Origin: Epiperipatus broadwayi | Lineage: Eukaryota > Onychophora > Udeonychophora > Euonychophora > Peripatidae | Reading direction: 5' to 3' | Assembly: GCA_028023455.1 (NCBI GenBank) | Contig: JAQFVV010012416.1 | Span: 8,561,967-8,625,966, forward strand | Length of the DNA: 64,000 nt | Shown here: positions 25,090 through 35,686 of the stretch, piece after piece | Layout of the letters: each line of letters starts with the position of its first letter | Position numbering within the stretch: position 1 is the first letter of the stretch | Translations under genes and position numbers: made by a program | Notes under the pieces: model-generated | What the model was told of the DNA's origin: nothing | The model's database searches: none | What the model saw: the letters and a program-made list of their open reading frames with translations, nothing else

Positions 25090-25203
25090 TGTCAAGCATT
25101 GTTAGCCGAGAGGTCATCGCAACCGCCTTGCAAGCAAGTAGTTGGTTGCAGACGTTTGTGGGTTTGCATCCCAGCCGATGCTATGACATATGAAAATATA
25201 TAT
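25090..25203 (+). mobile_element. tRNA-like short retroposon (SINE-like), copy 1
   Basis: About 100 bp with an A-box-like TTAGCCGAGAGGTCA and a B-box-like GGGTTTGCATCCC, beginning TGTCAAGCATT and ending GATGCTATGACATATGAAAA. It is flanked by ATATACCAAAAGAT at 25077-25090 and 25204-25217, a perfect 14-bp target duplication, which shows retroposition. There is essentially no body beyond the tRNA-like head. Start and end sequences are complementary (TGTCA..AGCAT/ATGCTATGACA). The open frame overlapping it is incidental. Confidence 0.75.
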
Positions 25204-25219
25204 ATATACCAAAAGATTT

Positions 25220-26250
25220 TATCAGATTTAATTTGTACAATATTTTATAAAAAATTCTATTATTTCTTTTTGTTTGTAACTAAACGATTTATCTGCGAGC
25301 TGATTAAAGAAAAATAATTAAATCAAAAATAAGACAGCTTTCATGGTTTTATTCTTCAAAAGACAAGATTTGACTTTATGAGGACAATCAGTGGCAAAGG
25401 AACAATGAGTGTGATAATTCTGTGAGGACTATAATTGAGTGAGTGCGACAATTTCTGCAGTGAAGAAATTCCTGTGAGTGCCAGCAGAGAAGACAATAAG
25501 TAGCAGAGAAAAAAACTAATGCTAATGTAAGAGTCAAATAAACTAAACTGAATGGAATAAAAGTTCACCAGATATGCCAGATCTAATCCCTAAGTAATCA
25601 TCATGTGATCTATATTTTGTTATGCTGAAATTTGCCTAGCAAGAAATAAAAAAAATGATTTTTATCTTTAGAGCATGGTGGGGAAGTTTGTATTCGTTAA
25701 GAAGAACAGAGGGAAATGGTCATCACAGAACCCAACAATATATACTGACTGCTATGGATAAGTATTGCAGAAGTGTTTTATAAATATTCAGAAAGAACAC
25801 AAAGAAAATGTGTATAACCCCCTACTTTGGTATAAGCACCAAACATTTAAATTTATTATGGTTTTTTTTTTTTTTGGTCTTGTGTTTTCCCTCTTTTTAT
25901 TTTTAAAAATATATCGATTTAAGTAATTCATATCTTATTAAGCCACATGTATTGGAAAATATGTGTGCATATAGAATTAGATCTAATTATATATATTTTT
26001 TGTTTACTTCTTTATAAAATCTATGATGAATAAGAATAAGGTCATTTAAAAAACAAAAAAAAAAAGGAAATACTTTTTTTTAATTTGTTAATGTGTAAAA
26101 AGCATGATTTAAATATAAATTAATTTTGTTGATATTTTTTGTTTATGTAATATCGATCAGTACGAATATTATATATTTTTTGTTTGTTATTTATATATGT
26201 CTGTATTTATATACCCATAATCTGCTGCATTAAGTTATACAGTATGAAAC
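25220..26250. other. AT-rich intergenic stretch
   Basis: No gene recognised. The minus-strand frame at 25356-25568 is Ser/Leu/Ile-rich and lacks any domain. Confidence 0.4.
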
Positions 26251-26271
26251 GAATAGAAGAAAAGGGGTGTT

Positions 26272-26378
26272 TTTTTTCTCTCATGTGTCATAGCATCAGC
26301 CGGGAAGCGAACCCGCCAACCAGGGACAACTGCCTGTAAAGCAGCCATTGCTGACCTCTCGACCACCAATGCTTGACA
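26272..26378 (-). mobile_element. tRNA-like short retroposon, copy 2
   Basis: On the minus strand it starts TGTCAAGCATTGGTGGTCGA, has the A-box-like GGTGGTCGAGAGGTCAGC and the B-box GGGTTCGCTTCCC, and ends GATGCTATGACAC with an A-rich tail (seen as T/TC at 26270-26284). The flanks AGAAAAGGGGTGTT (26258-26271) and AAGAAAGGGGTGTT (26379-26392) are a near-perfect target duplication. Confidence 0.7.
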
Positions 26379-26399
26379 AAGAAAGGGGTGTTCTCTTGC

Positions 26400-26920
26400 A
26401 TTGCTAATTAGTGTGTTATATTTTTTTCTTCCATGTTATCATTATTATTACTATTTTGTTCTTCTGTTTCTAATTTATAATTAAGATTAATAAAATAAGT
26501 TTTTGTTTTTTTTTGTATTTAGTCAATAACTGATGTTCAATGTATTTATTCATCTCACTCCATAATTAATCAATATAAAAAGTCCTAATTTATGTGTATT
26601 TATTGTAATATAGACTATTCATCTTGAAGTTAGAGCAGTAGAACTAGTATGAGAGATAACCTGTAAAGGAATATTGGGTTTATCTTTCTATAAGAGTCTT
26701 ATAGGGCATCCTTCTATGAATGTGGGGCTTTATAAAATGCTTTATCTAGGCTAAGTATGGCTGACCCTGGTGGATATGAAAATCTAAATAAGATGATTAA
26801 ACTATCAGTTTAATCCCTTTTTTATAATACAGTTGCTGATCTAGTGCAAGTTTTCATTTAACAGACTTACATGAGACTGTACATGAGTAAGGGCTATATT
26901 TAAGTAACTGTTATTGCTAA
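26400..26920. other. AT-rich intergenic stretch
   Basis: Nothing supported. Confidence 0.35.
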
Positions 26921-26925
26921 ATATC

Positions 26926-26997
26926 ACATGGCATCCATTGATTACTCTGGCTTGCACTGAGTGGCACTACTGTACAAAGAGTTTTGCCTATTTTAAC
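26926..26997 (-). mobile_element. Foldback family 2, single-arm fragment
   Basis: Contains GGCATCCATTGATTACTCTG and GCACTGAGTGGCACTACTGT followed by GTTTTGCC, the outer arm of the foldback family in reverse sense. No partner arm follows. Confidence 0.6.
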
Positions 26998-27402
26998 TAT
27001 TATTGCTCCTGATGCAGGGCTCAAAATAGGTAGATAGCATTGTATATATATTACATTTTAATGATGGTGTGGAGTACTTCTCTTGAATATGAGATGACAA
27101 AATATCTTGGGAATATATCCCATAGGTGTAACATTTTGATAATGAGATGAAGCTGTAATAATGTGAAAGATTAGTTTAAAAAAAAAACAATGTCCGAAGT
27201 ATATGGATAAAAGATAAAATAAGGGTCCTCCTTTTTATTTAATAAGTTTAGACAAATAAGAACTAATTGCTTTCAGAATTGTTTGCTTAAAAAAAAACTA
27301 TAAAATGTATATCTTTTTGTTTTTGGTGAAATTATTTGATAAATATTTGTTTTTTTAATCAGAATAATTTATTTTTAAAAAATCAGAACTTCTTTAGGTA
27401 TA

Positions 27403-27505
27403 TCACAGAGGCAAAACTCTCCATACAGTAGTGCCACTCAGTGCAAGCCAGAGTAATCAATGGATGCAGGAAATGGCGCTACTGTATGGAGTTTTGACTC
27501 TGTGA
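27403..27505. mobile_element. Foldback family 2, minimal 103-bp copy
   Basis: Begins TCACAGAGGCAAAACTCTCC and ends as its complement (GTATGGAGTTTTGACTCTGTGA), giving ~34-bp inverted ends around ~35 bp of interior. The hammerhead-like part is deleted. Confidence 0.7.
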
Positions 27506-27549
27506 TAAACAGCTTGTGTAAGCATAAAGAAAGGTGGTCATGTGATGTT

Positions 27550-28600
27550 TGATGGTTCTTTAGATATAATTTGTAAAGTCATATATTTAATATGTAATTG
27601 TTATTAATTGTCTCTTACTGAGATTTTCCAAATTTAAATTATTCAAAATAATTCTGAGACTCTTTTCAATGAATGTGCAAAACAGAAAATCTAATAAAGA
27701 TACTTTTTATATTTATTAAGGTTTCATATTTTTTTAGTTTTTAGAAGTATTAATATGAAAATTCAGTGAAAATTTTTTAATAACTATGACTAAATATCAG
27801 TATTTTAGTTAATCTATTGTGTATATTAACTTATATTAATAAAATGCTGTGGAAAAGAAACTTTATGATAAGTATTGTTTAAGTTTAAAATGATAAACAA
27901 AATCTAGTCTGTTTTATAAATAAATTTATATAGATAATTATAAAGTTGTTATAGGAATAAAGACAAAATATATAAACTAATTATAAAAAATGTCAGTTTT
28001 CATAAATGATAATGCAAAAAAGGAATGAAAAAGAAACAATAATCCTCTTTCAAAAATTTAATTTGATAGAATTATTGACTAATCAAAATGCTAAAATACA
28101 TTTTGTGCTTTATAAACTTTTGTCTTAATATTAATCCCTATAAAATCTAGAAGAAGAAAATGTTTATATAGTTTCTCAAATGTACCATTTTCAATATTTA
28201 TTATATTTTAATTTATTAAATACCATACTACAAACTCATAAATTTTAGCGGATATTTTTTTCTAGACTAAATTTGATATTGGTAAAATATTTTGCAGACA
28301 TATACAAATCAAGATACTGTCAAAATTGAAAAAAAAAAAATTAAGTATTATATATGTATATTACATAAATGGGGGAGTAACAAAATATTCTGAGATGATT
28401 TAGATATCAAAATTTATCATTTTTGTCTGAATTTAAAAATTCTCTTATTTATTTAAAAAAAATCATTGAGTGCACGCAAATTCATAAAAGCGCATGACTG
28501 GAGGTTTGTTGCCTTATTTATATTACATATGTATAGTTTGCACTATATAACTAAACTATTTATTATATGATTAAATCAAATATTTTTTGACTTTGGGGAA
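27550..28600. other. AT-rich intergenic stretch
   Basis: No gene, RNA or repeat recognised. Confidence 0.4.
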
Positions 28601-28611
28601 ATATATATATT

Positions 28612-29235
28612 CTAGCACATGTGCGTGTGCGGCGGAACTGTTCCTAAAAGCTACAAAATAGATAAATAAAAACAAACGAGCTGAGCACTTTCAAAGGATC
28701 TTGCTGTCATAATCATAGCTTGCTAATATGTTTAATGATATGCAAATATGCTAATTCCATTTCTTCAATAAAGCATAGCATGTGTCCTTCCTGTTTATTG
28801 CTTGCTCCAACAATAATTGTAAAGGCGCATATTATGGAGAAAGCAGAGCATCTTTGTCCATGCGATTAGCACAACATAAATATTCATACAATAGAGCTCT
28901 CAACAATCCTTCCACCTATTCAGTTTTCTTTCAGCACCAGAGCACAAGTCACCATAAGTGTATTCCAAACAATCCCACAATCGTGTGTAGAGAGAGACAT
29001 GACCTTAAAAGAAAAATCAAAGAGGCCTTCTTCATCTCACGAGACAAAAGTGCCATAAACAGGAAGGACATGTGCTATGCTTTATTGAAGAAATGGAATT
29101 AACATATTTGCATATCATTAAACACATTAGCAAGCTATTATTATGAAGACAAGATCCTTTGAAAGCACTCAGCTCATTTGTTTTTATTTATCTATTTTGT
29201 AGCTTTTGGGAACAGGTGCGCTGCACATGTGCTAG
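28612..29235. mobile_element. Foldback PLE fragment pair carrying a GIY-YIG frame
   Basis: Left arm 28612-28797 and right arm 29056-29235 are inverted copies (~180 bp, nearly 90% identical by eye; outer ends CTAGCACATGTGC). The 258-bp spacer holds most of a GIY-YIG-type reading frame whose last ~15 codons lie in the right arm. The simplest reading is two 3' ends of one PLE joined head to head: the left one includes only the 3' UTR and final codons, the right one extends into the endonuclease domain. The family differs from the PLE at 32-37 kb. Confidence 0.6.
28797..29102 (+). pseudogene. PLE GIY-YIG endonuclease domain fragment (family B)
   Basis: The frame is open to a stop at 29100-29102. 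It reads CSNNNCKGAYYGESRASLSM, which matches the GIY-YIG core as found in PLEs (Cys pair, then G-x-YYGE-(S/T)), then RLAQHKYSYN with the conserved Arg of the second helix. The next stretch is His-rich (FFQHQSTSHHK), and the end is KRKIKEAFFI, close to the E-x-x-(F/L)-I motif of the family. In PLEs this domain nicks DNA to prime reverse transcription. The RT part is missing, so this is a 5'-truncated remnant although the remaining frame is intact. An in-frame Met at 28782 lies in the inverted left arm and is not a real start. Confidence 0.6.
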
Positions 29236-29239
29236 ACTA

Positions 29240-29715
29240 TTTATTATAGTAAAATTCAAAATAATATGTATTGTAAATAAAATTTATTCCATTGTTTTTG
29301 GTTTGTGTCTTATCTATAAATGTAAAAATAAATTATCAACACAGTCTTTGGAATTGAATTAAGAAATCTGTGTTAGTAGAAAAGGTAGAATATTTGTATT
29401 GCTATCAGTAAGATGTATAGAAACTTTGATAAAATTTGAACCTATGCTAGAAGGCTATTGGATAATCAGTGAACATTTTTAGAAAGCAAGAAGTTGAACA
29501 TAAAGTACTATCAAATGTTTAAAAATATTTAACTCAGGCCTATCTTAAATCTTATGTATGTTTTAAAAAAAAATATTATATTTTAAAATGTTCAAATATA
29601 ACAAGCAATTATATAGCAGTGTGAAACTTATTTAATTGAAAATGCAATCATAAATTTAAAAGTTTACCATCCTTTAATAGATATCCTTTTTTAAGTTTAT
29701 ATATTAACAATTTGA
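29240..29715. other. AT-rich intergenic stretch
   Basis: Nothing recognised. Confidence 0.35.
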
Positions 29716-29718
29716 TGT

Positions 29719-29780
29719 TTACAGAGACAAAACTCTTCATACGGTAATGCCACTCATTGCAAGCCAGAGTAATCAATGGT
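29719..29780 (+). mobile_element. Foldback family 2, single-arm fragment
   Basis: Contains ACAGAGACAAAACTCTTCAT, then CCACTCATTGCAAGCCAGAG and TAATCAATGG, the outer arm of the family. It passes directly into GTGATCATGTGATG, the side sequence seen next to other copies. Confidence 0.6.
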
Positions 29781-29799
29781 GATCATGTGATGTTTAGTG

Positions 29800-30440
29800 G
29801 TTTAATTTGATATTTATTGAGACTTTTTTTAATGTTTATTTTTTATAACCAAAATTGATTTTTAATATTTTTTTAATGAGTCATCTGTTCTTATGAATGA
29901 TCCTGTTGCCCTTTCTGTTATAAATCTACTAAATATTATTTGGATAAGCATGTGCTACTTGAGTTAAGTGAAATTTAAATTAAATATTGAAAGTACAAGT
30001 CTAGGTCTAATCAATTCTCTGGAATTATCATAATTATTGCAAATACATGTTAAAGCAGAAGTTACAGCAAATTCCCAGTGAGGTATGGATAAACTAATAG
30101 AAACTTGTCAATACAAAAAACAACAATCTGGATCTATCTGTTTCTTAGCTTGAGTAATATTTAAGCATTTAATTTATTGACGTGTCAGAAAATGAGATGC
30201 AGCCTTTATTCTCTGGTTGTTGATGGTGATTTTAAAATGTTTTGTGGTTGTACTAAAATCATGTTAATATACAGAATTCATGTTCTGTGTGGTAACATGT
30301 CAATAAATTGAATGCTTAAATATGATCTGTACCAAAGAACAAGTAGGGCCATGCTGTTGCTTTCGACTTATAGATAACTTTGTGTTACGAAATTCACCAC
30401 TTCCTTTATTAAGCTGTAAAATCTTACATAAATGCAATTT
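29800..30440. other. AT-rich intergenic stretch
   Basis: No gene recognised. Confidence 0.35.
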
Positions 30441-30448
30441 ATCCATTC

Positions 30449-30586
30449 TACTTTGAACACTTTTTTACTTTTTAAATATTAAAAGTAAAATTAGCTCTGA
30501 AGAAGATTGCAGGATTGTCGAAATGTAAGATCGTATATGCGTATATGTACTATAAAAGATTTTTTGCTAAAAAGTGTTCAAAGTAA
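30449..30586 (+). mobile_element. Small inverted-repeat element with hammerhead-like core
   Basis: TACTTTGAACACTTTTTT at the left and AAAAAGTGTTCAAAGTA at the right form inverted ends. Between them CTGAAGA (30497-30503), a GATTGC..GATTGTC stem region and GAAAT (30520-30524) resemble a hammerhead core. The same arrangement, with GATTGC/GCAATC, appears on the minus strand at 43659-43691. Probably a PLE-end derivative; decayed. Confidence 0.45.
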
Positions 30587-30774
30587 AGTATGTGCTTGTC
30601 ATACATAGCTCATTGAGCATCTACAGTAACTTCCACTTTAATTTCATTTATGTTAAAGCTATAATTATTCATATTTGAATACATTATTATTTTGATTAGT
30701 GTCTGGTATAAAAATAGATTTTCAAAGATGATAATAAGCAGACTAAAGAAGTAGCATGTTATTCATGTGAATGT

Positions 30775-30868
30775 ATTTGGGCATCAAGAGGTCAGTGCAG
30801 CTGCCTTGCAAGCAGTTGCTTGCAGACAGTTGTTGTGGGTTCGCTTCCCGGCTGATGCTCTGACATAT
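30775..30868 (+). mobile_element. tRNA-like short retroposon, copy 3 (5' truncated)
   Basis: Keeps GCATCAAGAGGTCAGTGCAG, GCTGCCTTGCAAGCAGTTGC, the B box GGGTTCGCTTCCC and GATGCTCTGACATATG, but lacks the A-box half TTGGTGGCCGA. TGTATTT occurs on both sides. Confidence 0.65.
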
Positions 30869-31039
30869 GGGGGGGAAAAGATTGTATTTTTCTTCACTTA
30901 GATTTTTTGTTATTTTTTTCTAAAGCTGGAATGATCATACCTATTTGAAAAGTGGTTTCTTATGACGATAAAGGTAATGCATTATAAAAATAATGGGTAA
31001 CATCAATCATACAATTAAATTTGGATAGAATGTTTTTCT

Positions 31040-31430
31040 CTCGTTTTCAATATATAGAGAAATAGGGACACCGAATATAAGATTGCAGAGAATACAGAAA
31101 ATTATGAATGCATGTATGTTTAGATTAATAATGAGAGATCTAAAGTGAAAATCATAAATTTAGAGAACAAACAGATAGCATAGATATCTTTGAAAAAAAA
31201 AAAACTATTTTGGCATATCACAAAAGTGATAATAATATTTGGATCATTAAAGTTTTCATCTAGATTTTTAGATATTGGAAGAAATTTAGAAAAAGATCAC
31301 ATTAGATAGCCCGGTGAGAAAAAAAATGCTAGAGTGATGTGGAAAAGATACGATAGATATGGGAGAAACTGGATTAAACTCGGATAAACTTTTGGGCTGC
31401 AATAATTAATAATAATTGATGATGATGTTG
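31040..31430 (+). pseudogene. Heavily decayed LINE 3' fragment
   Basis: Across several stops the plus strand still spells pieces of the LINE tail (ILEEI.KKI, then MWKRYDRYGRNWIKL, then LGCNN), parallel to the better copies at 9524-9710 and 10740-11315. An ATTGATGATGATG tail lies at about 31409-31426. Confidence 0.45.
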
Positions 31431-31439
31431 TTAGTAATT

Positions 31440-32115
31440 ATAAAAAATATACGTTGTTTCGATAAAAGTGATTTTCATATAATTAGAAAAAATGTCTTAC
31501 TCTTATTAGTATTTCTCATTCATACCTGGTTGATTGAGGGTAAAATAAAATAATTTTAGAATTGTAGCAATTAAAAATATTTCATTGTTTTGGATATTAT
31601 GTATGCGAATACAACCATCTTATCACATCATTAAAATTATTTCTATAAAAGTGTATGGATTAACACCTCCAAATTGAAGATCAGAAGAATTTCAAATATT
31701 ACTTCAATTAACTAATATCTCAATCCTCTAAAACTGTTTAATAATATAAGCAAACTGTAATAATTTAACTAGTCATTAACATATTAGGAGAAGGAAATAA
31801 GTTATAATTTTATTTTTTATATAAGCTTTGTGAGTTTGAATAAGATTAAAGATCGTTTCATAATTTAGAAAGTATTAACCCTTGACTGACGGTTTCTTTT
31901 TGGAATTATGAAATTAACATTAAATGTATTAAGTAGTATAAATTTTTTTAAAAAGTTACTACATAATTATTTATTCTAATCTGAAGTTTGTTAATTAAGT
32001 TTTCATTAACTGTTAAATAGAAACAGAATTAGTGGAAGCTTTTATTTGTAAATTCTGCAACGAATCTTTTTTGTTTGTATGGATTGATCAAATTTTTTTA
32101 TGTTATATTCACTTA
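31440..32115. other. AT-rich intergenic stretch
   Basis: Nothing recognised. Confidence 0.35.
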
Positions 32116-32124
32116 GGATATCTA

Positions 32125-32745
32125 TCTCTTATTGTATTTTTATATTGGACTAGTTCCATCATCTGATATGTGTATTGAAAATGTTAACTTTATTTAAATA
32201 TTCCAAATACATTCAACTGTTAGTAATAGCAGTATTATTCTCCCCTCTTCTTCTGGTGTTTTGCTGGCCTGACCAGTGATAGTACAAGCATGGGATTCGA
32301 ACCTGAACCCTTAGATTCTTGAGTATTGAATTTTAAGGTAATGCTCTAACCAACTGATCCATCCTGCCAAAGACAACAGTCTGTAGTAATTACATATATT
32401 TGTCTATGATGTTCCTCCTGATTTCTCCACTTTTTTCTAAGAGCAAAGTTGATTAGTGGTTTCCTACATTATGTATAGTCACACTAGGTTGACTTATAGG
32501 ATTTTTTGCCATTGTCATGTGAGCAGTTTCTCTAATATTTTTGTATTTTCCCAAATTAAACATATGTTCATTGGCACATACATGGTCTGCTACTTTAGAC
32601 ACATCTGTTTTCTCTCTTCTAATCAAGCGTTTTTCAATGGGATGACTAGTCTCATCAATATATGTTCTTCCACGTAGTTTAAAGCTATATTTGGGGTGTA
32701 TAGCTTCCATTTGAAGTTTTGAATAGAATTTCCTTAGTAACACGA
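32125..32745 (-). mobile_element. 5'-truncated Penelope-like element (family A)
   Basis: Its 3' end (32125-32240) matches 18340-18450 and 34960-35080 in the same sense. Next on the minus strand come a hammerhead-like core (about 32240-32262), the tRNA-like segment (about 32285-32370), and then the GIY-YIG coding end (32453-32743). No inverted partner is attached. Confidence 0.65.
32453..32743 (-). pseudogene. PLE GIY-YIG domain fragment (family A)
   Basis: Reads KYSFKLRGRTYIDETSHPIE then KRLIRREKTD and DHVCANEHMF. It aligns with CKCGRTYIGETSYPIEK and DHVCANEHMFN at 36.8-37.0 kb. The Gly of YIGE is replaced by Asp (YIDE), and ~12 residues before RREKTD and another block after MFN are deleted, so the endonuclease would not be functional. 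The RT is absent. The overlapping plus-strand frame is a shadow. Confidence 0.6.
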
Positions 32746-32759
32746 GTAATTATTTATAA

Positions 32760-34160
32760 ATCGAAACGAAAAATTATTACCAAGCAGAGAAATGAAAAAA
32801 AAGTAAACTTTTTTTGAAATCTATTATTGGATTATTTTTTTAAATCACTTTTCATTAGCAGACATTAGTAAAGAAGTGTGAGAAATCTCCAGAAAGAAAA
32901 AATGGGAAGAATATAATTAGATAACAAAACAAAAACGTGAAAAGATTTGAATCAGAATTAGCTAAAACGTGATTCCGCAAATATATAAGAAGTTTGTGAA
33001 TAAGGATGGGCTTAGAACTAGCTTAAATAGTTGAAAATATTAAGGTACAAAAAAGAATGACGAGAATGGTATATGAATAGCATTGACTAATTTAGTTAGA
33101 AATATTAGTAATGACTACTAATGAATTAAATTAAAAATGATAATTCTTTTTCTTTCATTGAATCATATATATATATAACAATCCACTAGAATAAAACTAC
33201 AAAAATTTTCAAAAAATGCCTATATATATATATTATTTTCACAAAATATACTTTATTTTTCTCTATGGATATATATTAATAAATAAAATTTCTTAATATA
33301 TAATTATAAGTAATAACTTCAATTAAATTTCAAATTGGCTGTAGACCTTTGACAAAAATTAAGTCAATGATTTCTAAAACGTCTTTGGCTAAATAGATCT
33401 TTCTAGCTTGATTGAACCTTATCTAGCTCTCTGAATGCTATATATTATTCTCAGGTATTTATTTAGATAAGGTAAAGATAACTATTACCTTAGTCCCCAC
33501 AAAAGTATGGCACCTTTCCATAAAAGGAAAGGCAACATAATATTGTAAATATGTATATTTTTGATTTTGTATTCAATACATTAATATTTATCTGAACTTT
33601 AAATAATGGCCTTTATGTTTTTCTGAGAATATCTAGATACCCATTTACCAATCATTGTTAGATAGGTGACTGAATTGATTATATATTTTTTTAAAAATCC
33701 TAAGTCGATTTATGTGTTCTGAAAAAAATGTCAAGAATTATTTGGTCCATACTCAAACCCTAGATAATGAGTTTAGCAAGTTAATGCATTGGCTACATAC
33801 CATAAGGTCATTTATTGATGGATATTATATAAACTTTATAAGTTACCATGTGCTTTGCTGACTTTCATTCATGAAAATCATCTTTTAATAAATGTATAAA
33901 TAATTAATTATTCTTTATTAAGTTAAAAATATTACATTTTAATATCCTTAAATATAGACTGCAAATTACTAATAATTATATTATTATTAATTTTTAAAAG
34001 TTTGTTCATACTATATAATCTTAATTTATATATGCATATTATATATTTAAAAAGTGTCTGTGTTAATTATATGTGCATATTAAAAAATACTGTACACTTT
34101 CAGTTCAATAAGCAATACATACTCTATTATAATAGTTTATCAACAAATGTGAGCTTTTAT
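32760..34160. other. AT-rich intergenic stretch
   Basis: No gene, RNA or repeat relationship recognised. Confidence 0.4.
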
Positions 34161-34164
34161 ACAT

Positions 34165-34670
34165 GATGTACAGCCAACAGCTAAAAACTAGTTCTGAAAT
34201 AGAAATATTTGGAAAAGCTTGTTAAGAGCTATTAATGCTCATTATATAACATAGTACAAACTTATTAAATTAAGTCACATGATGTATGGCTTGATTTCCT
34301 TTCAATTATAGTTTTGTTTTTGAGGCTTTGGTGATGTTATATTGCTAAAGCTATTAATATATAGTGTGTCTGAATTTAGTTCAATCCCATACAGCTATTT
34401 AAGTTAAATAGCTGGTTTTGAAGACATATAGATGTCTGAAAATGTCAGATTTTCTACTTAATAGTTAACTATTAGATAAATATTACACTTGAGTTGGTAT
34501 TTTTAGATCTAATATTCCAGTGTCTCACTGATGATGGCCAACAGCTAGAAACTAGTCTGAAGATAAGGATATTCAGAAAAGCTAACGTTCATTATATAAT
34601 ATTTGTAGTACAAGCTTATTAAGTCACAAGATATATGACTTGATTTCCTCGCAATAATAAAAATCATATA
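34165..34670 (+). repeat. Tandem ~350-bp hammerhead repeat (retrozyme-like), locus 1
   Basis: One partial and one nearly full unit in tandem. The block ACAA(A/G)CTTATTAA..AAGTCACA occurs at 34257 and 34611, a 354-bp step. The hammerhead block CAGCTARAAACTAG occurs at about 34178 and 34542. A second locus with the same unit lies at 56371-56762. No reading frame. Unit size, tandem layout and a type I hammerhead per unit match what is known of animal retrozymes. A satellite remnant is the alternative. Confidence 0.6.
34511..34573 (+). ncRNA. Type I hammerhead ribozyme candidate in tandem repeat
   Basis: Core CTGATGA 34528-34534. Stem II TGGC/GCTA (34535-34538 with 34544-34547, one G-U pair) with loop CAACA. 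GAAAC 34548-34552, a minimal stem III formed by ACTAGT, and cleavage triplet GTC ending at 34557. Outer stem I is AATATTCC (34511-34518) with GGATATT (34567-34573). Inner stem I pairs TCA with TGA, then has mismatches. All core positions are conserved. Very short stem III is usual for retrozyme and PLE hammerheads, which act best as dimers. Confidence 0.6.
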
Positions 34671-34679
34671 CAACAATTA

Positions 34680-34918
34680 TATTTATTATATTTATATATT
34701 AATAATTATTACACATAAAAAATATTTTCTGGAATATGGTTTCATGCCCTTTTCAAATATTAATCATCTATTTTAACATTAACCAATAATTGGAGATAGA
34801 ACACCCTCTAGTATTTCGTAATGGAAGTAAAATAACAATAACAAAAAACATCAGTAAAATAGAATAAAAGCTTCAATATAACTTTAAAAAATTGACTATG
34901 TAATATAATAATATACAT
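34680..34918. other. AT-rich spacer
   Basis: Nothing recognised between the tandem repeat and the PLE insertion. Confidence 0.4.
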
Positions 34919-35089
34919 AGTAAGATATTATTTTCCTGAAGGTTTGTGATGATAATGTTCTAGTTGTATTTTTATATTGAACAATTTCCATCATCTAATA
35001 TGAGTATTGAATGTCTTTAGAAAACTTTATTTAAATATTCCAAATACATTCAAGTGATAGTAATAGCACATCAAACAGGTTAGTATATG

Positions 35090-35135
35090 TACAATGTTTC
35101 AAGAGGTATTATTCTCCTCTCTTCTTCAGGTGTTG
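35090..35135 (-). ncRNA. Hammerhead-like core in PLE end
   Basis: Minus strand: CTGAAGAAGAGAGG, loop, CCTCTTGAAACATTGTA. The seventh base of CUGANGA is free, so CTGAAGA is acceptable. Stem II is AGAGG/CCTCT, and GAAAC and a GTA triplet follow. Stem I cannot be paired convincingly. This is the best-preserved core of the family A ends; PLE terminal repeats are known to carry hammerheads. Confidence 0.45.
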
Positions 35136-35160
35136 CTGGACTGATCAGTGACAGTACTAG

Positions 35161-35240
35161 CATGGGATTTGAATCTACACCTTTAGATTCTTGAGTATTG
35201 AATTTTAAGGTAACACTCTAGCCAATTGAGCCATCCTGCC
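35161..35240 (-). repeat. tRNA-like segment inside the PLE 3' region
   Basis: Minus strand: GGATGGCTCAATTGGCTAGA (A-box-like) and, ~45 nt on, GATTCAAATCCCATG (B-box-like, GRTTCAAATCC). The same segment lies at 18.53, 18.61, 32.3, 37.2 and 63.6 kb at a constant place in the element, so it is part of the PLE rather than separate insertions. Confidence 0.55.
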
Positions 35241-35640
35241 AAAGGCAATAGTCAGTAGAAATTTAATATACTTATCTGTTAGGTTCCTCTTGGTTTCTCC
35301 AATTTTCCTAAAAGAAAAGTTGATTAGTGGTTTCCATACATTATGTGTAGTCACATTAAGTTGTGTTATGGGATTTTTTGCCATTGTCATGTGAGCAGCT
35401 TTAAATTTTCAGTTTTGTACCTTTTCTTCTCTATCCAATATTTTTATATTTTCCCAATTGAACATATGTTCATTGGCACATACATGGTTGGCTATGTTAG
35501 AGACATCTGTTTTCTCACTTCTAATAATTAGTTTGTGCTCTTGCAAGTGCTTTTCAATGGGACAACTGGTCTCACCAATATATGTTCTTTCACATTCGTA
35601 GAGTATTTCATAGGTGCAGTTTTTCTTTTCAGCATTTCAA
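35205..35640 (-). pseudogene. PLE GIY-YIG domain, minus-strand half
   Basis: Reads CERTYIGETSCPIEKHLQEH, then KLIIRSEKTDVSNIANHVCA and NEHMFN: the GIY-YIG core with an intact YIGET and the CCHH-like Cys/His spacing typical of PLE endonucleases. The frame is broken by a stop near 35410 (VQN*KF), then continues KAAHMTMAKNPITQ to the element's coding end. Antisense frames at 35343-35531 and 35535-35846 are shadows. Confidence 0.6.
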
Positions 35641-35686
35641 GTTTAGGCTTTGTAGATGTTAGAATTCCTTGTAGTGTGGTAGGTTT

